Source: Dactylosporangium aurantiacum
GTDB lineage: Bacteria > Actinomycetota > Actinomycetes > Mycobacteriales > Micromonosporaceae
DNA: 64,000 nucleotides
Assembly: GCF_000716715.1 (NCBI RefSeq)
Contig: NZ_JNYJ01000035.1
Location: 104,060 to 168,059, forward strand
Reading direction: 5' to 3'
Shown here: piece after piece, positions 55,198 to 63,812 of the stretch
Layout of the letters: each line of letters begins with the position of its first letter
How positions within the stretch are numbered: position 1 is the first letter of the stretch
Translations under genes and position numbers: made by a program
The notes under the pieces: generated by a model
Databases searched by the model: none
What the model was told of the DNA's origin: nothing
What the model saw: the letters and a program-made list of their open reading frames with translations, nothing else

Positions 55198-56013
55198 ATG
55201 GGTCTGGTGCGGGTGGTCCAGCGGTTCTTCCACGGGCGGGACCTCAACCTGCACGCCGCCGCCGTCACGTTCTACGGCGCGGTCGCGGTCGTGCCCGTCG
55301 CGCTGCTCACCGTCAAGCTCGCCGGGCTGATCGCCGGCGCCGACCGGATCCGGGAGCTGGCCGGCCCGGTGATCGAGGCGATGCCCGACCGCCTCGGCGC
55401 CGACCACGCGACGGCGCTGCTGTTCGACGCGGGCCTGCGCATGTCATGGCCGCTGACGCTCACCGCCCTGTTTCCCGCCACCTGGTACGGCGAGGGCCTG
55501 CGCCGCGCGTTCGTCTCCCTCGCCGTCCCCGGCACGGACGGCGCACCCGTCGCCGGCTGGCGGGGGCGGCTGCTGATCCTGCCCGTCCTCGCCGTCGCGC
55601 CGGCGCTGCTGCTCGGCCTCCTCCTGGTGCTCACCAGCGCCGCAAGGCGCTTGCAGGACGGCGGCTGGTCGGGCGTAGGGGCGGTGGTCGCATCGTTCCT
55701 CGCCGCCTGGCTGGCGTTGAGTCCCGCTTTCGTCATGGTGTACCGGTGGTGCGCCCCGCCCACGCCCGCCTGGGCCCCGACGATCGTGGTCGGCTCGTTC
55801 ACCGCGGCGAACGTGTCCGGCTTCGCGCACGGCTTTGTGCTGTTCTGGTCGCTGCCACTGGACCTCGGCGTGCCCTTCGGCGGGCTGGACGCGGTCGGCG
55901 CCGTCGTCGCCGTCCTGCTCTGGCTGTACGTGTTACACCTGCTGACACTCATCGGATACGGTGCGACCCTGCAGGCGAGCCGATGGTGGGCCTTGCGTTC
56001 CGCGGAATCGTGA
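55198..56013 (+). CDS. YihY/BrkB-like membrane protein with a TTA codon
   Basis: 271-aa membrane protein with about six helices: LNLHAAAVTFYGAVAVVPVALLTVKLAG at the start and DAVGAVVAVLLWLYVLHLLTLIGYGATLQASRW at the end, matching YihY/BrkB. ATG at 55198 is preceded by in-frame array sequence that is not protein-like. It uses a TTA leucine codon at 55933-55935, the rare codon read by bldA tRNA in actinomycetes. Paralogue of 48496-49479 but with low similarity. Followed after 38 nt by an MFS gene on the same strand. Confidence 0.85.
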   Translation: MGLVRVVQRFFHGRDLNLHAAAVTFYGAVAVVPVALLTVKLAGLIAGADRIRELAGPVIEAMPDRLGADHATALLFDAGLRMSWPLTLTALFPATWYGEGLRRAFVSLAVPGTDGAPVAGWRGRLLILPVLAVAPALLLGLLLVLTSAARRLQDGGWSGVGAVVASFLAAWLALSPAFVMVYRWCAPPTPAWAPTIVVGSFTAANVSGFAHGFVLFWSLPLDLGVPFGGLDAVGAVVAVLLWLYVLHLLTLIGYGATLQASRWWALRSAES

Positions 56014-56051
56014 ACGATGCTTCCGAAGAATTCTCACTATTGGGGGCCTTC

Positions 56052-57233
56052 ATGCGGGACCGCCGGGCAAGATTCAGCGTCGCCGTGGCGTATCTCGTCC
56101 AGGGCTTCTGCTTCGCGGCCCTGCTGACCCAGGTCGGCGTCCTGCAGGAGAAGTTCGGCTTCTCCGACGGCGAGCTGTCCCTCGTCCTGCTCGCGGTCCC
56201 CGTCGTCGCCGGCATCGGCAGCGTCCTGGCCGGCCTGCTGTCCAGCCGCCTCGGCAGCTCACCGGTGCTGCGCGCCGGCGGCCCCGGCGTCGCCCTCGCC
56301 ATCACCTCGGTCGGCCTCGCCGGGCAGGCGTGGCAGCTGTACCTCGCGCTCGCCTTCGTCGGCCTCATGCTCGGCGTCGTCGACGCCACCATGAACATGC
56401 AGGGTGTCAGCGTCGAACGCCGGTACGGCCGCCCCGTGCTCAACTCGTTCCACGCCGTGTGGAGCGTCGGGGCGATCCTCGGCGCCCTCGCCACCGCCGG
56501 CACGTCCCGGCTCGACTGGTCGGTCGCCGCGTCGCTCGGCGCCGTCGCGCTCGTCGGCGCCGTCCTCGCCCTCGCGGCCGGGCCGTGGCAGCTGCGCCGC
56601 GCCGAGGAGATCGCCGACGTGCCGCCCGGCGCCGCCACCGCCGTCCCCTGGCGCCCCGTCATCCTCGTCGGCATCGCGATGATGCTGATGTTCATCGCCG
56701 ACTCCGCGGTCTCCAACTGGAGCACCGTCTTCCTGGACCACACGTTCGCCGCGAGCACCAGCGTCGCCGCGCTCGGGCTCGCCGCGTACCAGGCGATGAT
56801 GCTCATCGGCCGCACCGCCGGCGACCTCGTCGTGCGGCGCTTCGGCCCCGTCGGCGTCGTCTCCGTGGGCGGCGTCGTCGGCGGCATCGGCCTGGGCCTG
56901 GTCGCCGCGTCACCGACCGCGGCCGTGGGCATCGCCGGGTTCGCCGTCGTCGGCATCGGGCTGTCGCTGGTCGTCCCGCAGTCCTTCTCCGCCGCCGGCC
57001 GCCTCGACCCGGCCGGCACCGGCGTCGCGATCGCCCGGGTCAACCTGTTCAACTACATCGGCTTCGTGGTCGGCGCCGGCCTCATCGGCGCGGTGGCCGA
57101 GAGCGCGTCGCTGCGGCTGGCCTTCGTGGTGCCGGCCGTGCTGGCGGCGGGGATCGTCGCGCTGGCCCCGGCGTTCCGCACGCAGGCCCCGGTGTCACCT
57201 GTGGCCGAGGTGCCGGCGCCCACCGCCGGCTGA
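56052..57233 (+). CDS. MFS transporter
   Basis: 393-aa major facilitator with twelve predicted helices: two six-helix halves (about 1-190 and 205-385) and a central loop RRAEEIADVPPGAATAVPWRP. Resembles the YcaD/fucose-permease-like MFS subgroup (MQGVSVERRYGRPVLNSFHAVWSVGAILGA). ATG at 56052 after GGGGGC; an in-frame ATG at 55983, overlapping the BrkB gene, would add 23 hydrophilic residues. Substrate unknown. Confidence 0.9.
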   Translation: MRDRRARFSVAVAYLVQGFCFAALLTQVGVLQEKFGFSDGELSLVLLAVPVVAGIGSVLAGLLSSRLGSSPVLRAGGPGVALAITSVGLAGQAWQLYLALAFVGLMLGVVDATMNMQGVSVERRYGRPVLNSFHAVWSVGAILGALATAGTSRLDWSVAASLGAVALVGAVLALAAGPWQLRRAEEIADVPPGAATAVPWRPVILVGIAMMLMFIADSAVSNWSTVFLDHTFAASTSVAALGLAAYQAMMLIGRTAGDLVVRRFGPVGVVSVGGVVGGIGLGLVAASPTAAVGIAGFAVVGIGLSLVVPQSFSAAGRLDPAGTGVAIARVNLFNYIGFVVGAGLIGAVAESASLRLAFVVPAVLAAGIVALAPAFRTQAPVSPVAEVPAPTAG

Positions 57234-57567
57234 GCTGAGCCCGGTCGTCTCCCGCCCGGTCGGCCTTCGCCGGTCGCGCCCGGTCGTCTCCTCGCCCGGT
57301 CGCCTTTCGCCGGCCGCGCCCGACCGTCTTCTCGTCCGGCGGCCCTTCGCCGGTCGCGCCCGGTCATCTCCTCGCCCGGTCGCCTTTCGCCGCCCGTGGC
57401 CGGTCAGCCCTCCGCCCCGTCGGCCATCGTCGGCCGCGCCGGGCAGGTCGACCCGCGGCGGCCGGTACGGGAACCCGCGGGTCAGGCCGGCGCTGACCTC
57501 ACGCAGGACCGCCGGCCGGTCGCGCTGACGCCGCTCACGACTGCGGGGCGGCCCCGGCCGAGCCCGC
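57234..57567. repeat. gene-free 334-bp region with five 40-bp tandem repeats
   Basis: Between the convergent MFS and chemoreceptor genes. Five tandem copies (57242-57280, 57281-57320, 57321-57360, 57361-57400, 57401-57440) of about 40 bp beginning cggtcgtctcctcgcccggt, 39 or 40 bp each and increasingly diverged to the right. The remaining 120 bp hold nothing recognisable. Confidence 0.88.
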
Positions 57568-58857
57568 TCACGACTGCCGGGCGGTCGCGCTGACCTTCTC
57601 GGCGGCCGCGGCCACCGAGCCGCGGGTCGCGGCGGCCAGGCTCGTCTGCTCGTGCAGCGACGCCTCCACCTCACGCTGGGCGGCCGCGACCGAGCTGAGC
57701 CGGTCCGCGACCCCGCCGACCGCGTTGGCGGCCGCCGCCGCACCCGAGGTCACCTGCCCGACGGTCGTCTCGATCCGCCCGGTCGCGGCGGCGGTCTGCG
57801 CGGCGAGATCCTTGACCTCGTTGGCGACCACGCCGAACCCCTTGCCCGCTTCACCGGCGCGGGCCGCCTCGATCGTCGCGTTGAGCGCCAGCAGCTTCGT
57901 CTGGTCCGCGACCGCCTGGATGAGGCCGGCCACGGTGGCGATGTCGGCGATCGCGGTCTCCAGCTCGCCGATGACGGTCCGCGCGCGGTTCGAGTCGTGC
58001 AGCGCCGCCTCCACGTCGCTGACCGCGCCCCGGACCGCGCCGCTCATCCCGGCCAGCTTCTGCTCGAACGACTCCATCGCCGCGCCCGCCTCCGCCCCGA
58101 GCCGCACCCCGGCGTCGGCGACATCGGCCAGCACGGTCTCCAGCTGCCGCCCGAGGCGTTCGCTGTGCGCGACCTGCTCCGCGGCGTTGCTCGCGGCCGC
58201 CTCCTCCCGCCGGGTCGCGTCCTGTGCCGCCGCCAGCAGCGCCGACTGGTTCTCCGCCGCGATCCGTGCCCGCTGCGCGTCGGCCTCCGCCTCGGCGTTG
58301 GCGGCGAACCTCCAGTACGTCAGCTGCGTCAGGCACATCGCGATGACGAACGCCGCGTGCAAGAGCACGAACAGGATCGGGTGGCTGCGCGCCTGCGGGC
58401 TGTTGAACAGCATTTCGGGCATCGCCACGCCCACCACCAGATGGTGCGCCGCCACCAGCACGACGGTCACCAGCAGTGTCGTCCAGTCCTGGTACAGGCT
58501 GACCAACCCCACCACCACGAAGAAGTGGAAGTGCAGGTCGGTGAGGCCGTTGCCGGCGTGCACGAGCGCCGCGGCCGCCAGGACCAGCCCGGTCGACACC
58601 GCGAACGAGCCGCCGCGCCTGCTCCGGGCGACGCTGCCGGCGACCGCGCAGATCAGCACGCCCGCGTTCGCCGACCAGACCAGCCACGCCGCCCCGTGCG
58701 CGTGCTCCCCGACGATCGAGTGCCCGTTGAGGACGCTGATCGCCACCAGCACCGGCAGGTGCAGGACCAGCAGCACCCGCAGCGCCCGGTGTCTGGACTG
58801 GAAGGCCGCGTCGCTCAGCCGGACGTTCGGCATGAGCCAGGCGAGGACTCCGGACAT
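57568..58857 (-). CDS. methyl-accepting chemotaxis-type signalling protein
   Basis: 429-aa membrane receptor with about six N-terminal helices (residues 20-185), a coiled coil and the methyl-accepting signalling domain with the conserved tip [35 protein letters not shown] near residues 325-360 (Lys where the tip usually has Asn). It lacks a periplasmic ligand domain, so sensing is probably within the membrane part. ATG at 58857; the frame stays open upstream through three 21-bp repeats, so a longer N-terminus is possible. Chemoreceptors fit motile-spore genera. No che genes nearby. Confidence 0.88.
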   Translation of the reverse strand: MSGVLAWLMPNVRLSDAAFQSRHRALRVLLVLHLPVLVAISVLNGHSIVGEHAHGAAWLVWSANAGVLICAVAGSVARSRRGGSFAVSTGLVLAAAALVHAGNGLTDLHFHFFVVVGLVSLYQDWTTLLVTVVLVAAHHLVVGVAMPEMLFNSPQARSHPILFVLLHAAFVIAMCLTQLTYWRFAANAEAEADAQRARIAAENQSALLAAAQDATRREEAAASNAAEQVAHSERLGRQLETVLADVADAGVRLGAEAGAAMESFEQKLAGMSGAVRGAVSDVEAALHDSNRARTVIGELETAIADIATVAGLIQAVADQTKLLALNATIEAARAGEAGKGFGVVANEVKDLAAQTAAATGRIETTVGQVTSGAAAAANAVGGVADRLSSVAAAQREVEASLHEQTSLAAATRGSVAAAAEKVSATARQS

Positions 58858-58878
58858 GGCGTTCGACGCTCCCTCTGG

Positions 58879-58941
58879 ACGGTGGACCGGGACCTGCGAA
58901 GGGTGGAGCGGGACCTGCTGACGGTGGAGCGGGATCTCCTG
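58879..58941. repeat. three 21-bp tandem repeats upstream of the chemoreceptor
   Basis: Units 58879-58899, 58900-58920 and 58921-58941 (acggtggagcgggacctgctg type). In the extended frame of the chemoreceptor they read (Q)xVPLHxxQ heptads; they could be an N-terminal extension or a cis element. Confidence 0.8.
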
Positions 58942-59105
58942 AACGACCCAACCGCCAATCGGCCGCCGGAACGCCGACCTGAAGGTGTTCACTGCGGCGG
59001 CGCCTCCGCCTGGGTGACCGCACCTCGGCCGCGCGCCCCGGCCGCTCGGTCTCCTCCTCCTGTACGACCAGGGCACCAGCTCGCCGCAACGGGCGTGCAC
59101 TCCGG

Positions 59106-60044
59106 TCAGCCGGCCTCCTCCAGCAGGGCCACGACCTCGGCAGCGGACGGCAGGCCGTCGGTGTCCCCGGCCGTCGCCACCACTCCCGCCGCGAACCGGG
59201 TGCCGAGCCACGCGGCGCCGCCCGGCCCGATGCCACGCAGCCGGGCGGCCAGGTACGCCCCGGCGAACGCGTCGCCGGCACCGACCGGATCGACCACCCG
59301 CACCGCCACCGACGGCAGGTGCACCGGCCCGTCACCCGCCGCCCCGGCCTCGTGCCAGCAGCCGTCGGCACCGGCTTTCAGCACGACCTCGCCCACGCCG
59401 AGGGCCTTGGCCCGCGCGAAGACCGTCGCCGGGTCGTCCGTGCCGAACAGCGGCCCCGCCTCGTCCATCCCCAGCAGGAGGTACGCCGTCAACGGCAGCA
59501 GCTGCCGCACCGTCTCGGCCGCGCCGGTCAGGCCCGGCCGCAGGTTCGGGTCGACCGCGACCGGCACGCCCCGGGCGTGCGCCTCGCGGGCCAGCCGCAG
59601 CACGGCCCGCCGCGGCCCCGCACCGAGCGCCGCGGTCAGCCCGGACACCGCGACCAGGTCCGGCCCGGCGGCCAGGGCCCGGTCGGCGTCGGCCTCGTCG
59701 AGCGCCGACGCGGCCGAACCGGCCCGGTAGTAGTGCACCCGGCGGGCACCGTCGGGGCGTACGTCCTTGACGAACACCCCCGTCGGCCGCGCGCCGTCGA
59801 CGCCGACCAGCCCGGCGTCGACCCCGAGCCCGTCCGCCGCCGCGACGACCCGCCGGCCGAACGGGTCGTCGCCGACCCGGCTGCAGAACGCCGCCCGGGC
59901 ACCCGCCCGCCGGGCCGCGGCAAGGAGGTTGAGCTCTGCGCCAGCCACGTGCACCGACGCGGTCCGGCACTCCTCCAGGGGGAGGAGATCGGCGGGCTGG
60001 AACAGCACCATCGCCTCGCCGAGCCCGACGATGAGCCCGCTCAC
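59106..60044 (-). CDS. PfkB family sugar kinase, probable 2-dehydro-3-deoxygluconokinase
   Basis: 312-aa ribokinase-fold kinase. Start [25 protein letters not shown] resembles KdgK; the C-terminal anion hole/base motif [15 protein letters not shown] is intact. GTG at 60044 is set by GGAGGCGACGTC. It would phosphorylate 2-keto-3-deoxygluconate (or a related keto-deoxy acid) in the cytosol. Last gene of the leftward sugar-acid operon, 85 nt after the SDR gene. Confidence 0.85.
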   Translation of the reverse strand: MSGLIVGLGEAMVLFQPADLLPLEECRTASVHVAGAELNLLAAARRAGARAAFCSRVGDDPFGRRVVAAADGLGVDAGLVGVDGARPTGVFVKDVRPDGARRVHYYRAGSAASALDEADADRALAAGPDLVAVSGLTAALGAGPRRAVLRLAREAHARGVPVAVDPNLRPGLTGAAETVRQLLPLTAYLLLGMDEAGPLFGTDDPATVFARAKALGVGEVVLKAGADGCWHEAGAAGDGPVHLPSVAVRVVDPVGAGDAFAGAYLAARLRGIGPGGAAWLGTRFAAGVVATAGDTDGLPSAAEVVALLEEAG

Positions 60045-60129
60045 GACGTCGCCTCCGCTGCGCTCCGGCGGCGCCGTGAGCCAATACTGAGCCCATGGTT
60101 CGCGGCTCCTGCGCTGCGCTCCGGCCCGC

Positions 60130-60843
60130 TCACGACAGCCACCGGGCCCGCAGGTCCGGCCGGAGGAAGGCGGCCGGCGAGGCGATCGACAGCCCGCCGT
60201 CGACGGGCAGGCAGGCGCCGGTGATGAAGCCGGCGCCCGGCGAGGCCAGGAACGCCACCGCCGCCGCCACCTCCTCCGGGCGTCCGACCCGGCCCAGCGG
60301 GTACCCCTCGGCGACGGCGGGCAGGTGCTCGCCGCCGATCATGCCGGGCGCGACGGCGTTGACCCGGATGCCGCGCGGGCCGTACTCGAGGGCGAGCTGG
60401 CGCACCAGCCCGTCCAGGCCCGCTTTCGCCGCGGCGTACGAGGGCAGGCCGGGCGCGGCGAGGAAACTGTTGACGGACGTGACCGCGACGACGCTGCCGC
60501 CGGAAGGCAGGTGCGGCAGCGCCGCCCGGCAGGCGTAGAACGCGCCGGACAGCGTCACGTCGATCGCGGCGCGCCACTGCTCGTCGCTCTGCGTCTCCGC
60601 GGGGGCGACCGGCATCACCGCGGCGGCGAGGACGAGCACGTCGAGCCGGCCGAACAGCTCCACGGCCCGCCGCACGACCGTCGCGGCGCCGTCGCTGGTG
60701 GCGCAGTCGACCGCCCAGCTCGCCTCGAACGCCGGGTCGTCGGTGGTGTCCAGCGCGGCCCCGGCGACCCGGTCACCGGCGAACGCCCGCCCGATCGCCA
60801 GCCCGATCGGCGAGGTCGCCCCGAGCACGAGGACACCCCTCAC
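60130..60843 (-). CDS. SDR family oxidoreductase
   Basis: 237-aa short-chain dehydrogenase. Rossmann glycine region LVLGATSPIGLAIG, catalytic Ser in VAVTSVNSFLAAPGLPSYAAAKAG with the YxxxK pair, C-terminal PGMIGGEHLP and GACLPVDGG. GTG at 60843 overlaps the aldolase stop. In this operon it probably oxidises a sugar or keto-deoxy sugar acid (NAD(P)-dependent), but the position in the pathway is inferred. Confidence 0.9.
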   Translation of the reverse strand: MRGVLVLGATSPIGLAIGRAFAGDRVAGAALDTTDDPAFEASWAVDCATSDGAATVVRRAVELFGRLDVLVLAAAVMPVAPAETQSDEQWRAAIDVTLSGAFYACRAALPHLPSGGSVVAVTSVNSFLAAPGLPSYAAAKAGLDGLVRQLALEYGPRGIRVNAVAPGMIGGEHLPAVAEGYPLGRVGRPEEVAAAVAFLASPGAGFITGACLPVDGGLSIASPAAFLRPDLRARWLS

Positions 60844-61781
60844 CGTCCCGAACCTCCGGAACCGGCCCCGCCGTCCAGGTCGACGCCCTCCAGGCCGAGG
60901 TCCTCCAGGACGAGCGTCAGCGCGTCGAGCGTCGCCGGGTCCGCGTCGACCGCGGGCGCCCGCACCGTCGTGGAGGCGATGACGCCCCGCCGGTGCAGCA
61001 CGTGCTTGTGGATCGACCACGCGATGCCCGGCTGCAGGCCGAAGCGGATCAGCGGCAGCAGCCGGTTGAATCCGGCCCGCGCCTCGGCCGGCGACCCGGC
61101 CTCGTGCGCGCGGAGGACCGGGACGAGCAGGTCCGGGAACTCGCTCGCGGGCATGGTGCCGACCGCGCCCCGGGTGTACTCCTCGAGGACGAACAGCGCG
61201 TTCTGGCCGCCGAGGACGAGGAAGTCGTCGGCGGTGGCCTCGATGACGGCGCCGACCTTCGGGGCGGTCGGCTGGGTCTCGACCTTCACCGAGTCGACAC
61301 CGTCGAGTTTGGACAGTTCGGCGATCAGCGGCACGGGCAGGTTCACGCCGGTGGACGCCGGCGCGTCCTGGACCATGACGGACAGCCCGCCGGCGGAGGC
61401 GACGGCACCGTAGAAGTCGACGATCTGCGCGGGGGAGGGCTTCACCATGAACGGCGGGATGAGCATGGCGACGCTGGCGCCGGCGTCGGCCGCGGCGCGG
61501 CACTGGTCGATCGCGTCGCCGGTGCCGGTCGCCGATACCCCGGCGACGATCGGCAGCGTGGGCCCGAGCGCCTCCCGGACGACCGCGAGGATCTCGGCCC
61601 GCTCCGGCGCCGTCAGCGCGAAGCCCTCGCTGGCGAAGCCGAACACGGCGACCCCGTCGACGCCGGAGCGCACGGAGAACTCGACGAGCCGGCGCAGGCT
61701 GCCGGTGTCCAGCGAACCGTCGGGGTGGAACGGGGTGGCGAGCACGGGGATCAGCCCGCGCACGTCGGTGGAGCGGCTCAC
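60840..61781 (-). CDS. dihydrodipicolinate synthase (DapA) family aldolase, sugar-acid type
   Basis: 313-aa TIM-barrel class I aldolase. Start VRGLIPVLATPFHPDGSLD and substrate loop GFASEGFALT; the Schiff-base Lys is in DSVKVETQP; the Tyr of true DHDPS (YNxPGRT) is replaced by QDAPASTG, as in keto-deoxy sugar acid aldolases/dehydratases. GTG at 61781 overlaps the enolase stop (GTGA). Expected to cleave or dehydrate a 2-keto-3-deoxy acid, giving pyruvate. Not a lysine-biosynthesis enzyme by context. Confidence 0.88.
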   Translation of the reverse strand: MSRSTDVRGLIPVLATPFHPDGSLDTGSLRRLVEFSVRSGVDGVAVFGFASEGFALTAPERAEILAVVREALGPTLPIVAGVSATGTGDAIDQCRAAADAGASVAMLIPPFMVKPSPAQIVDFYGAVASAGGLSVMVQDAPASTGVNLPVPLIAELSKLDGVDSVKVETQPTAPKVGAVIEATADDFLVLGGQNALFVLEEYTRGAVGTMPASEFPDLLVPVLRAHEAGSPAEARAGFNRLLPLIRFGLQPGIAWSIHKHVLHRRGVIASTTVRAPAVDADPATLDALTLVLEDLGLEGVDLDGGAGSGGSGR

Positions 61782-62923
61782 TGGTCCTCCAGAAGGGCGG
61801 TGATGTCGACGTCGACGCCGAGTCCCGGCGCGGCCGGCAGGTCGAACGACCCGGGTCCGCCGGTCAGCGGCCGGGTGAGGATGCGGTTGGCGACGGGGAA
61901 CGGTCCGGGCTGGAACTCGAAGACCGGCATGGCCTCGATCGCGGCGGCGACGTGCAGCCCCGCCGCGAGCACGACACCGAGCCCGACGGAGTGGTGCGGC
62001 GCCACCGGTACGTGATGCGCCGACGCGATCTCCGCGATGGCCATGGCCTCCGTGATGCCCGTGCGTCCCACGTCGGGCTGGGCCAGGTCCAGGGCCCGTT
62101 CCCGAAGCCACAGCTTGAACTCGAACCGGTTGCGCAGCGTCTCGCCGATCGCCACGGGGGTGACGAGCGCGGCGGCGAGCTCGCGGTGGCCGTCGACGTC
62201 CTCGGGCGCGAGGGGCGCCTCCAGGAACCACGCGCCGCGGGCGTCGAGCGCCTTGCCGAGGCGCAGCGCGTCGGCGAGGTCGTAGGCCCAGTGCGCGTCG
62301 ACGGCGACCCGCATGCCGGTCGCGGCGACCGCGTCGTACGTGGCGAGGTCCTCCTCCACCCCGCGGCCGAGATGGAGCTTGACCGACGTTGCGCCCTGTG
62401 CAATCCAGTTGCGGGCGAGGGCGGCCCGCTCGGTGTCGGTGGGCACCGGCAGGCCGGAGACGTACGTGGGCACGGTGTCGCGGAACGCGCCGCCGAGCAG
62501 CGCGTGCACCGGCAGCCCGGCCGCCTTGCCGGCGAGGTCCCACAGGGCGATGTCCACCGCGGCGAGCGCGTCGGCCTGGTGCCCGACGAGATGGCCGCGC
62601 TCCCGCATGAGCCCGGTGAGCCGGCTCCACAGTGGCCGGACCCGGCGCGGGTCCTGGCCGAGCAGGACCGGCGCCAGCAGCCGGTCGACGATCGCCTGCG
62701 CGATCTCCGGCCCGACGGGTGCGAGCGCCTCGCCCCAGCCTTCCGTGCCGTCGTCGCACGCGATCCTGACCAGCAGCGTCTCGTAGCGGTCCGAGTACAG
62801 GCTGCGCCACGGCGGCCGGAGGTAATAGTCGGATGTGTTGGGATTCTCCCGCGTGGCGGCGCCCAGGTAGACATCGTCGCCGCGCAATTTGAGCGGGAAG
62901 GTCGTCACGTCAACGATCTTCAC
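61778..62923 (-). CDS. mandelate racemase/enolase superfamily sugar-acid dehydratase
   Basis: 381-aa enolase-superfamily protein, probably a sugar-acid dehydratase. N-terminal capping domain (about 1-125) and barrel with metal ligands in VAVDAHWAYD, WFLEAPLAPED and AIGETLRNRFEF. The base on strand two is K-x-H (VKLHLGRG) rather than the KxK of mandelate racemase; the opposite side has PVAPHHSVG. GTG at 62923. First gene of the leftward operon and divergent from the IclR regulator; substrate is an aldonate or uronate derivative by context. Confidence 0.88.
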   Translation of the reverse strand: MKIVDVTTFPLKLRGDDVYLGAATRENPNTSDYYLRPPWRSLYSDRYETLLVRIACDDGTEGWGEALAPVGPEIAQAIVDRLLAPVLLGQDPRRVRPLWSRLTGLMRERGHLVGHQADALAAVDIALWDLAGKAAGLPVHALLGGAFRDTVPTYVSGLPVPTDTERAALARNWIAQGATSVKLHLGRGVEEDLATYDAVAATGMRVAVDAHWAYDLADALRLGKALDARGAWFLEAPLAPEDVDGHRELAAALVTPVAIGETLRNRFEFKLWLRERALDLAQPDVGRTGITEAMAIAEIASAHHVPVAPHHSVGLGVVLAAGLHVAAAIEAMPVFEFQPGPFPVANRILTRPLTGGPGSFDLPAAPGLGVDVDITALLEDQ

Positions 62924-62969
62924 GGAGCACCCCCGCTCTGTGGTTGACCACTTGCAGCATGCGGGATAT

Positions 62970-62987
62970 CTTGCCGTATCACGCAAG
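62970..62987. promoter_or_regulatory. inverted repeat between divergent dehydratase and iclR, possible IclR operator
   Basis: CTTGC-N8-GCAAG (62970-62987) in the 85-bp divergent region; a third CTTGC copy sits at 62951 and a GATATC just before the repeat. Located 22 bp upstream of the IclR start. The only promoter-sized space in the locus. Confidence 0.45.
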
Positions 62988-63008
62988 CAACTTCCAGAGA
63001 GGGTCCCG

Positions 63009-63812
63009 ATGGCTTCGGATGTCGGAAGCAACCAGAGCGTCGAGCGGGCGCTGACGGTGCTGCGGGTCTTCACGGCCGGCCGCTCCGAGCTGCGCGTCTC
63101 CGACGTCGCCAAGCTCGCAGACCTTGGACTCTCCACCGCGTCGCGGCTGCTGGCAACCCTGGAGGCGGCCGGTTTCGTCGACCGCGACCCGGTCAGCGGG
63201 CTCTACCGGCTCGGCCTGGACACGGTCAGCCTCGGCGGCGCGGTGCTCAACAGCCACCCCGTGCACCGGGAGGCCCGCCAGATCGCCCAGAACCTCGCCG
63301 CCGACCTCGGTCTCGGCGTCAACGTCGCGGTCCGCCGCGACGCCAGCCTCTTCTACCTGCTCAACTTCGAGGGCCGGCAGGCGCCGCGGGCGTTCGTCCT
63401 GGCCGGGCAGCGCAACCCGCTGCACGCGACCGGCCTGGGCAAGTCCCTGCTGACCGGGCTGACCCCGCTGGAGCGGCGGGGGCTGCTGCCGGCCGCCGCC
63501 CTGGTGGCCTACACGCCCCGCACCATCACCACCCACGAGCAGCTCGACGCCGAGATCGACCGCACGGTCGCCCGCGGCTACGGCTCGGAGCTCGAGGAAC
63601 TCGCCCTCGGCCGGGCCTGCGTCGCCGCCCCGATCCGCGACGGCGCCGGCACCGTCGTCGCCGCGCTGTCCGTCTCCGGCCCGCTCTCTGCAATCGACTT
63701 GCAGAACCGGGAGGCCACGCTGTCGCGGATCGTCATCGAGGCCGCCGACTCGATCAGCATCGGCCTCGGGTACGTCGGACCGGCACACCACCCCAGCGCG
63801 GTGTCACTGTGA
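63009..63812 (+). CDS. IclR family transcriptional regulator
   Basis: 267-aa regulator. N-terminal winged helix (ERALTVLRVFTAGRSELRVSDVAKLADLGLSTASRLLATLEAAGFVDRDPVSGLYRLG) and a C-terminal GAF-like effector domain with ALGRACVAAPIRDGAGTVVAALSVSGP. ATG at 63009 after AGAGAGGG. Divergent from the sugar-acid operon and overlapping by 4 nt with the transporter permease, so it is well placed to control both uptake and catabolism, with a keto-deoxy sugar acid as plausible ligand. Confidence 0.93.
   Translation: MASDVGSNQSVERALTVLRVFTAGRSELRVSDVAKLADLGLSTASRLLATLEAAGFVDRDPVSGLYRLGLDTVSLGGAVLNSHPVHREARQIAQNLAADLGLGVNVAVRRDASLFYLLNFEGRQAPRAFVLAGQRNPLHATGLGKSLLTGLTPLERRGLLPAAALVAYTPRTITTHEQLDAEIDRTVARGYGSELEELALGRACVAAPIRDGAGTVVAALSVSGPLSAIDLQNREATLSRIVIEAADSISIGLGYVGPAHHPSAVSL

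Noticed and set aside
60037..60138. Direct repeat GCCCGCTCACGAC at both ends of the gap between SDR and PfkB genes, suggesting an insertion site
   Set aside because: A 13-bp match in coding ends of biased sequence, also found near 57560; no mobile element features.
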